Positions 53,701-64,000 of a DNA stretch of 64,000 nucleotides are shown here, piece after piece (position 1 is the first letter of the stretch; each line of letters begins with the position of its first letter). Both the position numbers and the translations under genes were made by a program. Under the pieces are notes generated by a model. The model was not told where the DNA came from, made no database searches, and worked only from the letters and a program-made list of their open reading frames with translations. The DNA is from Manduca sexta. Its lineage: Eukaryota; Arthropoda; Insecta; Lepidoptera; Sphingidae. The stretch spans positions 14,330,777-14,394,776 of the forward strand of contig NC_051141.1 of the NCBI RefSeq assembly GCF_014839805.1, written 5' to 3'.

Positions 53701-56700
53701 ATTGTACTGATTTGGTGGCCTAGTTATAATTGTACACCGTACGAGTACGACTACCACGCCGAATTCCTGGCTTCGAATCCCGAGTCGGGCCAAAAATAAT
53801 AGTAACTGGTTTATTCCATCTTCAAAATTACTCAGTCGCAGCAGAAAGATGGCTATGTACTCCCGTGCCTCGGAAAGCATGTAAAGCCATTGGTCCTGCG
53901 CCTGATCTCTCTGCGGTCATGTCGAACTGCCGTTTCACCGACCTATGAGAGTGAAGAAACTGAGTGTGCACCTGTGTATGGCGCACACACTTATGCGCTA
54001 TAATATCTCCTACGTACTAGGCTGGTCTTCATTGCGATTCGTCTTCATAGCCGATATTCTGCTAGGAAGGAATCAATCATAATCAGATGGAGTATGAAAT
54101 GTACAGTATTCACGTAAGAAACGTTTATAAGTTTCAAAAACTGGCCGCAATACTAACTTATTGTAAATCAGCCTTTCACTGTGGGATAAACAATCCTTTA
54201 TCACCACGAAAATATTAGGCGCTAGCTCGCGTTTGTATGTGACCTCGTTTCCACGCCTTATACAGAAGCGAACATATTAATATAATTCACGAACAGAAAA
54301 TACTCATAATAATTTACTTATTAGTTTTTATGTTACACGCCAAAACATTCACATTGAATCGTCCTGATCGGCCATCATCAACAAAACATAATCTATGTTA
54401 CAATAGACGGCTTTATCGCTTAACATCTAACGGCTAACCTCACTATAGTGTTTTACTAACAACTTAGAATTAATGGTATCAATGTAGTCTTCCTGCCACC
54501 AGGACCGGAGGCGTGCCTCGGTCCCCCTGGTCTGTCTCCCTACGCGACACAGATGTACGCGTGCGCCCCTGTGCACATGGGCCCCATGAGCTCCAAACCA
54601 GGTTTGTAAACTCTTCACGAAAATTATACGTTTGTGCATAATACCACGTATTGGTACAAGGAAAATGATGTGTTCTTGCAAGTGGTGAGTTTACAAGTTA
54701 CTCGTGTGTTGTGGTTAATCCCTATTCTCAGTGGTATTATGCATTAAACGTGAGTTTAAATTTAGACTTAAGTTTAAGTTTACTTTACATAGAAACGTAT
54801 AGGGAAATCGCTAAAATTATTTGTTCCAAATAATATTGAGGCGAAAGCGAATTTTACAGCATAAAAATTTTATGTAGAGAATCGAGACATCTGCCGTATC
54901 TAAAGTCAGATGAGCAAAGGATAAATGCTTGATTTTATTTTATGATTTAAAAATATTATTCTCTTATTTTCTGTTGTTATAATGACACATTTGCAAGATT
55001 ATGTTTTGCTAATGCAAATTGCGAATATTAATAAGTCGTGTCTGCGATATTGTAGTGCAATATTTGTTGCTGGCTGTATATCATTAAGCCCATTTTTATT
55101 TAAAATATGCATTTCATATAATTCAAAACAAAAATAATGTAATGTGCACCTGTTGAAATGATTCGACTGAACGCGGTCACCGGTCACAGGAAAACCATAC
55201 GACGCATCTATTAAAAATATAGCTTGTAGCCATCCATATATGTACTACGTTTTGAAACAGAATTTACGATATTGAAGTTATAAATGAATATTGCAAATTA
55301 ATAAATTTAATTCTCATTAATAATAAGAAATATAAAATAAGAAAATTATAAATATGTGATCGGTCCCATTGTATCGACGCGATAGGCTACAAAAATGCCT
55401 CGCGAAGGCCCTGCGATATTATAAAGAGACACTATCCAGATGTTTATTAGGTTCATAAGTAAAGCTAATATTAATATATTAAGTACTAATGTAACATAAC
55501 ATATCAGTAACCACATTTTTTTTTTTTTTATTTTGGATCGTCTAATATATTAATGTACTTTGCAAAAATTTATATTGAACCTCAAGCTGTGCGTTTTTAG
55601 TTAGTCATTTTGCAAAATTTTATTAAATGATCATACATCATAGAAACGATATTATAACAGTTTATTAACAGTTAACAGGTTTGAATTTAATGTAAGCTGT
55701 AACGTTATCTTACTTTCACTAGCCACGCGCGGGCGTGACGTCACGAAACTGACCTAAAGAACACGTTTGCAATTCCATCGCCTGCGATTTTTGAATATGA
55801 TATTATGCATGTAATAGTGATATTTGCTCGTTATATATATTTTGTCTGCCTCGGCGTATTCGCATTACGGTTTGACTACAGTGCTGGGGTTTCGGGTTCG
55901 ATGCCCGGGTCGAGCAAGGTGACATTGGGTTTTTCTACAGAGCCTATCGCCATGTCAGGCACAAATTACTAAACATTGTTATTTGTCCTGAACTTACTGT
56001 TACGTTAAGAGAGTTCTACTATGATACAAAATCTATAATAGTTGTTAGAATTGAAAGTAATAGTATATTGTTGAACAGATGCGACATGCAGTGTCTGTGT
56101 AATTATATAAAAGCGTTACGTGACGATGACGCGCGATGGCGGCTAATTAAAATACAGCGCAGCGCGCCGAGCGACGATACGTTTCATGGCTCAGTTTGAG
56201 AAGGAGTGCATCGAATATGAATCAATGCGAATGTATATATAGCTTGTAATCTATACGCGAATGCCTTTATCCATTCATGAACTTAATGTACTTTAAAATG
56301 TATTTAAAGATGATGAACGATAATTTCTTATATGTACAAAAAATATTCTGTTAATAAAGGCACATGTTAGAAAAATAAATGTCTTCGTACTTCATACACA
56401 ATATGTTAATATTCAAGGTGAACCAGAAATCCTGTGGAACAGACGCAACAAAGACCTCTTGAATAATGTCTTATAGATTTTAACCCCATGCATAGGGATT
56501 TACTTGCATAATTTTTGTTTTGAAAAAAAAAAACTTGTTTTCACCCCTTTGTAAATTTCTCTTTCCTACCAAGTGGCCAGCAAGCCAGGTGGGATGAGAT
56601 CTGACCACTCAGATTTGGCTATTGGGCAAAATTGCGCATAATTACAAGACCCTGTATAGATTCGTCTCTCAGACACCACACTTGAACCGTGCGTCTCATG

Positions 56701-59700
56701 GAAGAGAATATGGAAGATTGTAACATCGTTTGCTATTTTTTGTAAATTATTGTTGTGCCAATGTTTTTCCCGTTAAATATGAAAAAAAAATGGAAATTCT
56801 TAGCGTGCTGTGTGAATATTTGTTAACATAAGTACATTGATGTGTTGCCAATGTTTCAAGTATTCATTTTTGATTATTTTGCTCGAAGGTCTGGCTGCCA
56901 CATTCTACATGCCAGATACCATAAGGTCCGAGATATACCAACGGAATGAAGATGTGTTTCTGCAGGCTGATCCTCATCAATATCCAGGTAACTGTGACAA
57001 ACCTTTATAATATTTAGAATGGTGTCGCTGGTATGTGCCAGGGATATCATATTGTTGGACAGTGTTTAAAGGACCCACATCATAAGTGTAAACTTATGCT
57101 TGTTATAAAATAAACTGTTATCATGAGTGACAATTAATGGAATCATCAATACTAATTGTAAAGTTTTTTTGTTGTTTCGGATCCCCGTTTTGGTACAGTG
57201 TCCAATTCCGGCGGGGATTGATTTTCAGGATTTAATTGGCAGTAAATAAAGAAATATTTTTTAAATTTTTTTGATAACGTGTGTAATATGAATCTACTGT
57301 AAATTGAATTGGCGGTAAATTTTTAGAAAAGAAAGAAAAACCAGCAATGTTTTGACAGTGATCTGTTGTGTTTGGGATGAAATGTGCACAGCATAACTCA
57401 ATAGTTATTCTAAGTTCTGGTTAAAGCTTTTACTATTCACCCGTAGTCGTAGTACTTTAAAATAACTTCACAGTAAAAAAAATCATAGAAAATTCATGCT
57501 CTCACTTCGTTTTAATAGTTAATTATTTAACCCATGGTTTTGACTCTTGGCTAGAAAAAATATCATTTAACCCTGCGTTAGTAATCCACTCGTAGTTATA
57601 TAAATAAACTCTAGAATGTGCAAGCAGCCCTTATAATGCTATTCAGTGTTGATAGCAAATTCACTTGAATTAAAAATAGTGCTTTTCCATAATCGATGTC
57701 TACCAGTCGAACTACAATTGTTGTGTCTACGTATTTAAACAACTGAGTCTATAATTGTGCCCGGTAAAAGGCAATAAGCTTCCTATTGCACGGGCCCTAA
57801 CATACCTACAGAAATGTGGATGTAATAACATGTCTGTCTACCCCTGAATAAGCAGGGAAGCGAAGATGCTACGTTTTTGTATGTTTTATAAAAAAAAGAC
57901 ACATTTTATAAGTGCTACAATATAATGTTGCAGAAAAATGTCTTTACAAAATAGGTAGTAATTAAATGTGTAAAACTTCAATGTTTCACGCAAGGACCGC
58001 AATCACAAGAAGGAACTTCAGAAAACCAAAATACAAATCCATTAGAACCACCCTCCTCAGGTACATGTTACATTATTACCTCCGACAGCCACCTGCCCGG
58101 CAATAGGGCGTGCCTATAATAATAATAATAATAATAATGTTTATTTATTATAACAAAGTTGTCATTTACAATAATTAGTCGCTGGAGTCTCCTTTTAAGC
58201 AAGAGTGCCTGTATTAGGAGACTCCGCTCTTCCATAATTTATAAATAGTTACTTGCAACATTTATTTTTTTATATTATATGTATATAAAAGTGTGCCTAT
58301 AGTTGTAGGGAATCTTTATATTGACTTGCATGCTCTTGGAATCGGAACTAACAATGACATCGAAATGCAATGCAAATTATAAAGATGTGTTTCGTTGGCG
58401 ATTCCGACAGAACATCTATTTCATATTTGTGTTTATCATTGTTCCCGCCCTAATGGTCCCATAGCATGCATTCAGTACAAGTCTATCGGAATCGACCAAT
58501 GCTAATGAGTATGTTTTTGACTGCACTAAGCTTCTGCCGGTGTCAGTCAAGTGATATTTAGTGTTCTGTACTTCAAAAACGGATCATTTTTAATCGCCTC
58601 GGTGTTTGTCTGTCCCAGACTTTTTCTCAAAGGGACGTAGAAATTCAACATATTTATATTTTTTTGTGAATTCCAATTCAGCCAATATAGTGTATAATGA
58701 GATTTTAACATTGACGTTATATTCTATAGACACGAACTTTCAAATAAACCATTTGTTCAAAATCTGAACTAAAATGGCAACCAAAACGTCACTGTTATAA
58801 CCTATTTATTCACTTGAACAACAAATAATTTTACTCATGTAACTAATATTTTTTATTTAAATCCAGGTTTACGATTAGACTCGAATTTTTATATCATGAG
58901 CGCCACTCAGTAGACAACCACGAGCTGTCAATATTAACCATACTAAAGTCAGTTTGAATGTAAATTAACTTTAGTATGGTCAATATATGTATATGAACAC
59001 CTTAAAATAAAATCCGTTTTTTACCTTATCTTGTCTACTTAAATCTTTCATTATTAAGCATAGTAACATTGTAGAATTATAAAGGTAAAAGGAAGTGGTT
59101 CAGCACATGCTAATTGCATACCAGGACAGTCTACTACTACAGTCTACTCAGACAGATAGTTCTGAGCAGCGCTAGTTTTAACTTCTCGTAACATCCAGAG
59201 GTGTCACGCGGAAGGTTTATAGCAACAGCCTACCATGCGACAAGTAATATTTTATTTGAATAAGCTGAACAGAAATATAATTTTTAATAAACATGTATAA
59301 AGAAAAACGAATGACAATATGTATTGTTTAACTGCGAGGTAATGATCATGGCACGCGATGTTAATCTCTATGTCATGGTCTATATTCGTGCTAAATTTAT
59401 TTAATATTTCTAATATCCACAGTTTGTGTTTAAAACGAATTTTGAGACAATTTTTTTTTCTATTTTCTTTTTGTTTTACTTATTTACGATAAATAAGATA
59501 CGTACGCAAAAATAATTCACATGGTTTGATGTTCCATAATTTAATATGTGAAAGAAAATGGTTTGTTTGATAAAATTCCGCGCGACCACTCATTTGTCGT
59601 CGGTTGTCCTCACGTGACTTATCTTTTATTGAATAGTAATGTGATATAAATAGTAGCGAGATATAACAACAGGGCCCTTATTCTGTATGATAGTGTAAAC

Positions 59701-62700
59701 GCGTAACGCGGCCGTGTCATGTTATCTTCGAGAAATGTGCGTGGAATAGTATTCTGTAAGCCAAATTTCTATAGTCCTAAACATGATGCGTTGTGTTACG
59801 TGTTTGTTACGCACTGTCAAATTAACGTGCGGCATAGAGAATAAGGCCCCTGGTGTGTTTTAATTTTAAGTTCGAATGATTGTTAATAATCAATATATTA
59901 TAAAATTATCATATTCTCAATCCTTAAGGATCAGCGGTAAATTTGCCTGTCAATCTCAAAATAAATATGAAATTATAGGGAAACCCCACAGTAAACAATA
60001 TTTTTTTGTTTGTAAATTCGTTAATCCTTTTCTGTTTGTTTACTATGTTCAATATCATACTAAATTACATTTTGCGGGATCTATTTCCATAAACAGATCT
60101 GCATTTTTTCAAATTATATTTAAAAACCAATTTGAACGTGATCTTTAAAATCTATACTTAAATGGCACAAATACATGGCTATTACATACAAATTATGATA
60201 TATACGGCAAGACTGAGGGTATTCAAAAATGTCGTGTCTATGCCGTTCACCAATATTTCCACCAGGAGTCTGTTTGAACATTTTTGTTAGTATTTATGAT
60301 TTTTATATGTTCAATGACGAATATGGAGGGAACTGATCAACAAAATTTGATATTTAAAGCGTTTACCGCTTCTGTGATTCTTTTTATTAAGTGACTTTTG
60401 TGGTCCACTGTACAAGGTTCGATTTATTAGTACGTCAAAAAAGTCACATTGATGGAAAATATTTTTTTTATTAAAGGAATTCTAAATATCACCATAATCG
60501 ATGTCTACCTAATACATAATTTTCTCGTGTCACGGTGTTAGTCTTCAAACTCTTCTTGTGCAATAAGTGACTGATTCTTATGAAATAATTTGTGTATAAT
60601 TGGTAAGTCTTAGAATTGGTCGTAAACTATAGAGTAAACCCCTAAGTGATAAGGGTGTCCCATCTCAAAAAACAAAATTGTTTGGACATTTTTAGTTTAA
60701 TTTTTTTTATGATTTGGCGTTAAAAATAACTTATTATAACGTCATTTTCACCCTTGTACCTACTACCGACCCTTATTTTTAATCGCTATTACACTTTTAT
60801 GTATTTGCCAAAACTTTAAAGTTTAATTTTTTACTATTCAATTAAAAACATTTGCCAGTAAAGCTGTATCCGTGTGTTTCAATTATAGAAATACCGAAAT
60901 ATTTCATTGATGGCTGAAAATTTCGACACGACGCGACGTTGCATTAAAAATCCGAATATTTATATGTTGGACGTAAAACACGCTAAACAAGCTCGTACAA
61001 TTATTACGAAAATCAAATATACATAGAATTGATCGGATATTTACGTGCGGGTAACAGTTACTCATTTATTAAAACAGCGAGTACGGAACACTAAGGGCCT
61101 TACTAGTATTTATCGTTGTATTCGTTTGTCATATTATTTAATGCCGTGTCTTCCTTTCTCTGAAGTTTTGTTACCGAACATCTTAAGCCAAAATACACTA
61201 TAATTAGAGAACTGAAGTAAGCACAATACAACGATAATTAGTAAGAACGTAATAGTTCAAGAAAATCATTGCAATCATTGTAAAGACGTGTTTATTTTCT
61301 ACCACGAGATAACTGATTAAAACCCGATAAGGTCAATGCAGTCAAAAATAGTTGTTTTTGCAAGCAATGAAACATAGGATTCGTTCAGATCCTTACCAGA
61401 CCTTACCTGATACTCATTTTCATTGAAATCACACAATAGGTTTTATGCATAAGCTAATGCATGTTGTATGACCAATTAAGGCAAGGCGGACCTCATCCTG
61501 CCGTCTACCGTCTGAACGGAGTCTTACTGACCAAATACAGCCGTGAGACATCAGAGTTATTGTATCGGCACTGGCTTGTTCCCAAGTATTATTTACGGTT
61601 CTTCACATTTGGCCGATTTCACTAAACGATCTCAATCATTGTATTCGGATCTATAGCTAAAATGGACCACTCACAATAATGGTTTCGGCAAACATCGGAA
61701 GAGGCGGAACGACATGACGCTGGACACAGAGTGTCGCCCCATTGACGAAACCATAGTTGATTCGAAGTTAGGGATAAGGATCGTTCATTGAAACTAGCCG
61801 TCTATCTCAGATAATATGATATATGGATATGCATGCCTCCTTTAGAACTACCAGACAACTTGGAGAATATGTACGCTGAACTGATACCGCTGGAGGACCC
61901 GGTGCCGCACGCAATCGCGACGACTTACCGCGCGGCGCACTGCGAGACCGGCGAGAACTACGCGTTGCGCCGCCTGCACGGCTACACCACGATGAACACC
62001 AAGCGGCTCGACGCTTGGAAACAGATTGACCACCCCAACGTAGTGCGGCTCGAGGACCACTTCACCACCAAGGCTTTCAATGATCACTGTGAGCACTCTA
62101 CAGTTTTGAAATCTATTCTTTATTATATTTTGTATTCACATTTGCGTCTGGTTAAATCAACATAATATAGTCACTGCTCTATTTCACACTATAAAATATA
62201 AACGATACGTAATCCATAATTACATCTATCATGAATATCCTGCCTTCAGGGTGTTATGTGTCATTTGCATTTTGTACAGGTGAAATCTGTAATGCTTTTA
62301 AAGCCAACACCTTTCACCTTCCACGCCACTAATAGTTGTTTTACAACAAAATACTGGAGACACGGATAATAAATCGGATGTAGGTAACATTTTTAATATT
62401 TGATTGCATGAATTGATTCGCGTTTAGTTCAAAAAGTTTAAATTGAATGCTTTATGTTGAACCTAAAAAAATGCATTGAAAGAAAGAACGTGGGTAATAA
62501 AATATACCAATGCATCTATAAGTTATGATATCCGTGTGTTGTTTGTTGATTTAATCAGTAACCTTTCAGTGTATACATTGTGTCAGTCTCAGTAAACTGC
62601 TTGCATGCCTCATAAACGCGTCATATATATTATTGTTTTCAGTATGTTCGCCGCATCTACCCTTTTCCTTTATGTGTATATATTAAGTTACATATTTTCA

Positions 62701-63901
62701 TCTGCTCTCTTGATACATTATATTTCATACATTTTTGTAGATTGTCAGTGTGCACACTGCACAGTCTATATAAATCTATATAAATTGTAACATGGAGTTC
62801 ACTACACGGTTAAGGCAAGACGTGTAAAGCTCAAATATTTGTATATTACATGCATTAAAGCTAAATAAAAGGCAGTCTGTTTCTGACATCATATGTCATT
62901 AATTCGTCTTAGTTTATTCTGTTTTATATTCCCATGAGTTAACATAATCATATTATGCGTCCTGCTCTGCGATTGTATACGCTATTAGTAAAGATATTGT
63001 CGCCATCCTAACTCTCCTGATCTAATAATGCTAACATGTTACTGCAGACATCTAACAACTATTGATTCCATAAGGCAGGTGACGGTCCTAGACAAAATCC
63101 TTTTTTTATAATATGTTTACTCCTCGTTGGTTTATTTGCCGAATGTTTTTAAACACTGTAGAGTGTATACTGAAGTGCACGCGGCGGTAAAAACTGCATA
63201 TAGGCTTTAGAAAGAGATAACTTATGTGACGATTTGTCGCTTATTTGTCAGTTTTTTTTTCTTTAACGTAATGTGTATAATAGATTTATTGCTGAGAACT
63301 AGAGAGTTGGTTTTTGAGACGGGGCAGCAATGGCAGACTGCCCATGGTTTTTGGAGTACTACTGACAAAAACTTTCTCCTGAAACATTTGTAGGAAACAC
63401 GACTCCAACTAGCTAGTACTTAAACCTTGAATGGTCGCATTGACGCTTTTGATCGTTAGAAGCAAACGGATCGATTGGCATCAAATAATTGTTTTGCGTA
63501 AATTGTTAAATATGTGCTGTCTGTACATTATTTTTTGAAATTTTTAAAAGCAAATCAAAATATTTTCTGAAATTATGGACAGTCTCCTAAGAGTATTTGC
63601 CCCGTTTCAAAAATCTACTCTGTATAGTCTTTTGCGTATCAATATAACCGAACGGTTCAATGAAAATAGTATCTCATTCTCCCAGAGCCAGCGGCGTTTT
63701 CGTTTTGGTTTTTTATTGACAATGTTACATTTATTTTGTGCGACAGCCATGGTACTCGTATACCAATACCACCCGTCGTCAATGACCGTGATGAACAAGT
63801 TTCTGTCGGGCGGGGCCGCCAACACGGCCTCCGAGGCTAACAGCGCCTTCCACGACCCATTCTCATCGGACCCTGATGCACCCCGTCCTTACACTCACCA
63901 G
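50715..63901 (+). CDS. PAN3: PAN3, PAN2-PAN3 deadenylase subunit, 3'-partial
   Basis: PAN3 is the regulatory subunit that brings the PAN2 nuclease to poly(A)-binding protein on mRNA tails in the cytoplasm. Exons are 50715-50789, 50860-50946, 51371-51493, 51609-51696, 54503-54601, 56889-56987, 57995-58060, 61846-62088 and 63747-63901. All joins keep frame, giving 345 residues before the window ends. Exon 3 has a PAM2-like SEFVP (about 58-62), the PABP-binding signature. A Pro/Ser-rich linker leads to the pseudokinase from about 214, with ENYALRRLHGY, DHPNVVRLEDHFTTKAF and DPFSSDPDAPRPYTHQ. The position of the catalytic VAIK lysine holds Arg (LRRLHG), as in the family. No CCCH zinc finger is encoded in the exons found. 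The rest of the pseudokinase, coiled coil and C-terminal knob lie beyond 64000. Confidence 0.94.
50860..50946 (+). CDS. PAN3: PAN3 exon 2
   Basis: This exon of 29 codons is Thr/Ser/Pro-rich and includes KLSLDSSPP, a segment typical of PAN3 N-terminal regions. The acceptor is GTTCCAG and the donor GTGGGT. The preceding intron is only 70 bases. Confidence 0.88.
51371..51493 (+). CDS. PAN3: PAN3 exon 3 with PAM2-like motif
   Basis: This exon of 41 codons encodes VLISEFVPMNYYG, with EFVP matching the core of PAM2 PABP-binding peptides, then a Pro/Ser/Thr-rich run ending TSQVHQ. It lies between acceptor ATAACCAG and donor GTTGGT. Confidence 0.9.
51609..51696 (+). CDS. PAN3: PAN3 exon 4
   Basis: This exon encodes ENVGGTTYFYSTNAD, a conserved PAN3 block, then APPPPAL. 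The acceptor is AAATTAG and the donor GTAAGT. It ends in phase 1, the phase used by the next exons. Confidence 0.92.
51957..52017. repeat. 61-base perfect hairpin in PAN3 intron 4
   Basis: Arms of 27 bases pair without mismatch around the loop AATTGAT (51984-51990). The left arm begins GACACAAGG. If transcribed in the PAN3 pre-mRNA it would form a long perfect duplex. Confidence 0.9.
52405..52485 (-). repeat. Second inverted fragment of the 43364 repeat
   Basis: The reverse complement shows GGTGATGTTACTG, then TATCACTTACCAACAGGCGA, corresponding to the same part of the repeat. It lies in PAN3 intron 4 and is strongly diverged. Confidence 0.4.
52693..52826. mobile_element. Fold-back element with 25-bp inverted ends and inner hairpin
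   Basis: The ends TAAATTAAACTATTTTA(C/G)GAATTTT are inverted with one mismatch. Inside is a 12-bp hairpin (GCCTTCATGGTC / GACCATGAAGGC). The right half resembles reversed 44265-44325 (ATTAAACTATTTTTCGG, TTTATCGCGG). It is therefore dispersed, and probably a MITE. Confidence 0.5.
53416..53508. mobile_element. Tiny TA-flanked MITE-like element
   Basis: The inverted ends GCTGACCCGG and CCGGGTCAGC enclose 93 bp and are flanked by TA on both sides, as for Tc1/mariner-derived MITEs. Alternatively it is a fold-back remnant of a longer repeat. Confidence 0.4.
53703..54065 (+). mobile_element. tRNA-derived SINE, third family
   Basis: A tRNA-like head (GTGGCCTAGTTATAATTGTA, B box GCTTCGAATCCCG) is followed by a body with CTCCCGTGCCTCGGAAAGCA, CGCCTGATCTCTC and GCGCACACACTTATGCGCTA. 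These are segments I recognise from a widespread lepidopteran SINE. Inserted in PAN3 intron 4. Confidence 0.7.
54503..54601 (+). CDS. PAN3: PAN3 exon 5
   Basis: This GC-rich 99-base exon begins and ends in phase 1 and encodes PEACLGPPGLSPYATQMY, then APVHMGPMSSKP. The acceptor is GCCACCAG and the donor GTTTGT. It could be skipped without shifting frame. Confidence 0.85.
54602..56888. other. PAN3 intron 5
   Basis: AT-rich apart from GC-richer spots at 55725-55770 (with TGACGTCA at 55736-55743) and 56110-56210. Contains the SINE fragment at 55846. No exon was seen. Confidence 0.5.
55846..55985 (+). mobile_element. SINE fragment, second family
   Basis: It has a head with TGCCTCGGCGTATTCGCATT, B box GGGTTCGATGCCC and the body start TTGGGTTTTTCTAC, then decays. 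It lies in PAN3 intron 5. Confidence 0.5.
56889..56987 (+). CDS. PAN3: PAN3 exon 6
   Basis: This 99-base phase-1 exon encodes LAATFYMPDTIRSEIYQRN, matching the conserved FYMP...EI.QRQ segment of animal PAN3. The acceptor GCTCGAAG has a weak pyrimidine tract. The donor is GTAACT. Confidence 0.9.
56988..57994. other. PAN3 intron 6
   Basis: AT-rich intron with nothing recognisable. Confidence 0.5.
57995..58060 (+). CDS. PAN3: PAN3 candidate small cassette exon 7
   Basis: This 66-base exon enters and leaves in phase 1 and encodes PQSQEGTSENQ, then NPLEPPSS, a low-complexity linker. The acceptor is TTCACGCAAG and the donor GTACAT. It has no strong family signature; the frame, splice sites and linker-like composition are the evidence. 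Exons 6 and 8 would also join in frame without it. Confidence 0.65.
58112..58138. repeat. AAT microsatellite, possible retroelement tail
   Basis: A run of AAT units stands between TAGGGCGTGCCT and TTTATTTATTATAAC. This could be the reversed tail of a LINE, but no coding part is visible. Confidence 0.6.
58931..58986. repeat. Inverted repeat with 18-base loop in PAN3 intron 7
   Basis: The 19-base arms ATATT(A/G)ACCATACTAAAGT pair with one mismatch around an 18-base loop. Confidence 0.8.
59670..59852 (+). mobile_element. MITE-like element, copy 2
   Basis: Same length and orientation as copy 1, with ends CAGGGCCCTTATTCTG and, inverted, CAGGGGCCTTATTCT. The core CGCGTAACGCGGCCGTGTCA is identical. 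It lies in the long PAN3 intron 7. Confidence 0.7.
61846..62088 (+). CDS. PAN3: PAN3 exon 8 (pseudokinase N-lobe)
   Basis: This 243-base GC-rich exon follows acceptor CCTCCTTTAG. It encodes LPDNLENMYAELIPLED, then YRAAHCETGENYALRRLHGY, DHPNVVRLEDHF and TTKAFNDH, an unambiguous PAN3 pseudokinase N-lobe. The donor is GTGAGC. The ATG at 61833 belongs to intron, not a start. Confidence 0.96.
62089..63746. other. PAN3 intron 8
   Basis: AT-rich intron with no repeat or exon recognised. It ends in the T-rich tract before GCGACAG. Confidence 0.5.
63747..63901 (+). CDS. PAN3: PAN3 exon 9
   Basis: The leftover T plus CC gives Ser, then MVLVYQYHPSSMTVMNKFLS, a Gly/Ala/Ser insertion and DPFSSDPDAPRPYTHQ. 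The acceptor is GCGACAG. The donor reads GTTACT, a poor match to consensus. The coding signal ends exactly there. Confidence 0.9.
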
Positions 63902-64000
63902 GTTACTGACAATTTTATTTATTCCAAACTCTTTCCTATGAGAACTCTTCGGGACACGAATGTGTATCTTGAACAAAACATATAAATCACTATAACCTTT

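Larger units (their letters stand above)
58061..61845. other. PAN3 intron 7
   Basis: A 3.8-kb intron with the AAT tract, the 58931 inverted repeat and the 59670 MITE copy. No exon in phase 1 was found. Confidence 0.5.

Noticed and set aside
61833..62165. Open frame starting at ATG 61833 and running to 62165
   Set aside because: The ATG precedes the CCTCCTTTAG acceptor and the end runs past the GTGAGC donor; only 61846-62088 is coding.

Overview
This window is AT-rich nuclear DNA from an insect, almost certainly a moth or butterfly (Lepidoptera). Three things point there: small intron-split genes of animal type, coding exons far richer in GC than their surroundings, and several tRNA-derived SINEs and LINE ends of types that are widespread in Lepidoptera. 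No prokaryotic operon, CRISPR array, intact transposase gene, rRNA or free-standing tRNA was seen. Nearly all open reading frames of 60-130 codons are chance frames in introns or repeats. The real genes are chains of short exons found by matching reading phase across GT-AG splice sites.

Three protein genes are supported. (1) An NDRG-family gene (Drosophila MESK2 orthologue) on the + strand holds coding exons from 26648 to 33525. Its N-terminal exons lie upstream and were not found, so positions 1-26647 are probably its large 5' intron, or intron plus intergenic DNA. It has two candidate alternative last exons, at 32165 and 33395. (2) A complete endosomal Qa-SNARE, Syntaxin-7 type (Syx7), lies on the - strand in seven coding exons from 48168 down to 39774, encoding 261 residues, with an untranslated first exon beyond 48256. 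(3) The 5' part of PAN3, the adaptor of the PAN2-PAN3 deadenylase, lies on the + strand in nine exons from 50715 to 63901 and runs off the right edge. NDRG and Syx7 converge. Syx7 and PAN3 diverge from a 2.5 kb spacer. The three have no evident shared pathway, so this is an ordinary housekeeping neighbourhood.

The rest is repeat-derived or unrecognised. It includes tRNA-derived SINEs of at least three families, LINE and GIY-YIG-type coding relics, a candidate Helitron, two 183-bp copies of one MITE-like element, long (TA)n tracts, an orphan THAP-domain first exon, and a striking number of perfect short-loop hairpins. The most informative single element is a SINE at 44979-45324: its 5' half is inverted, yet the whole sits inside one 12-bp target-site duplication, the expected product of twin priming. 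I did not find a convincing new multi-gene system. The best leads are the twin-primed SINE, the alternative NDRG C-termini and the snap-back hairpins.
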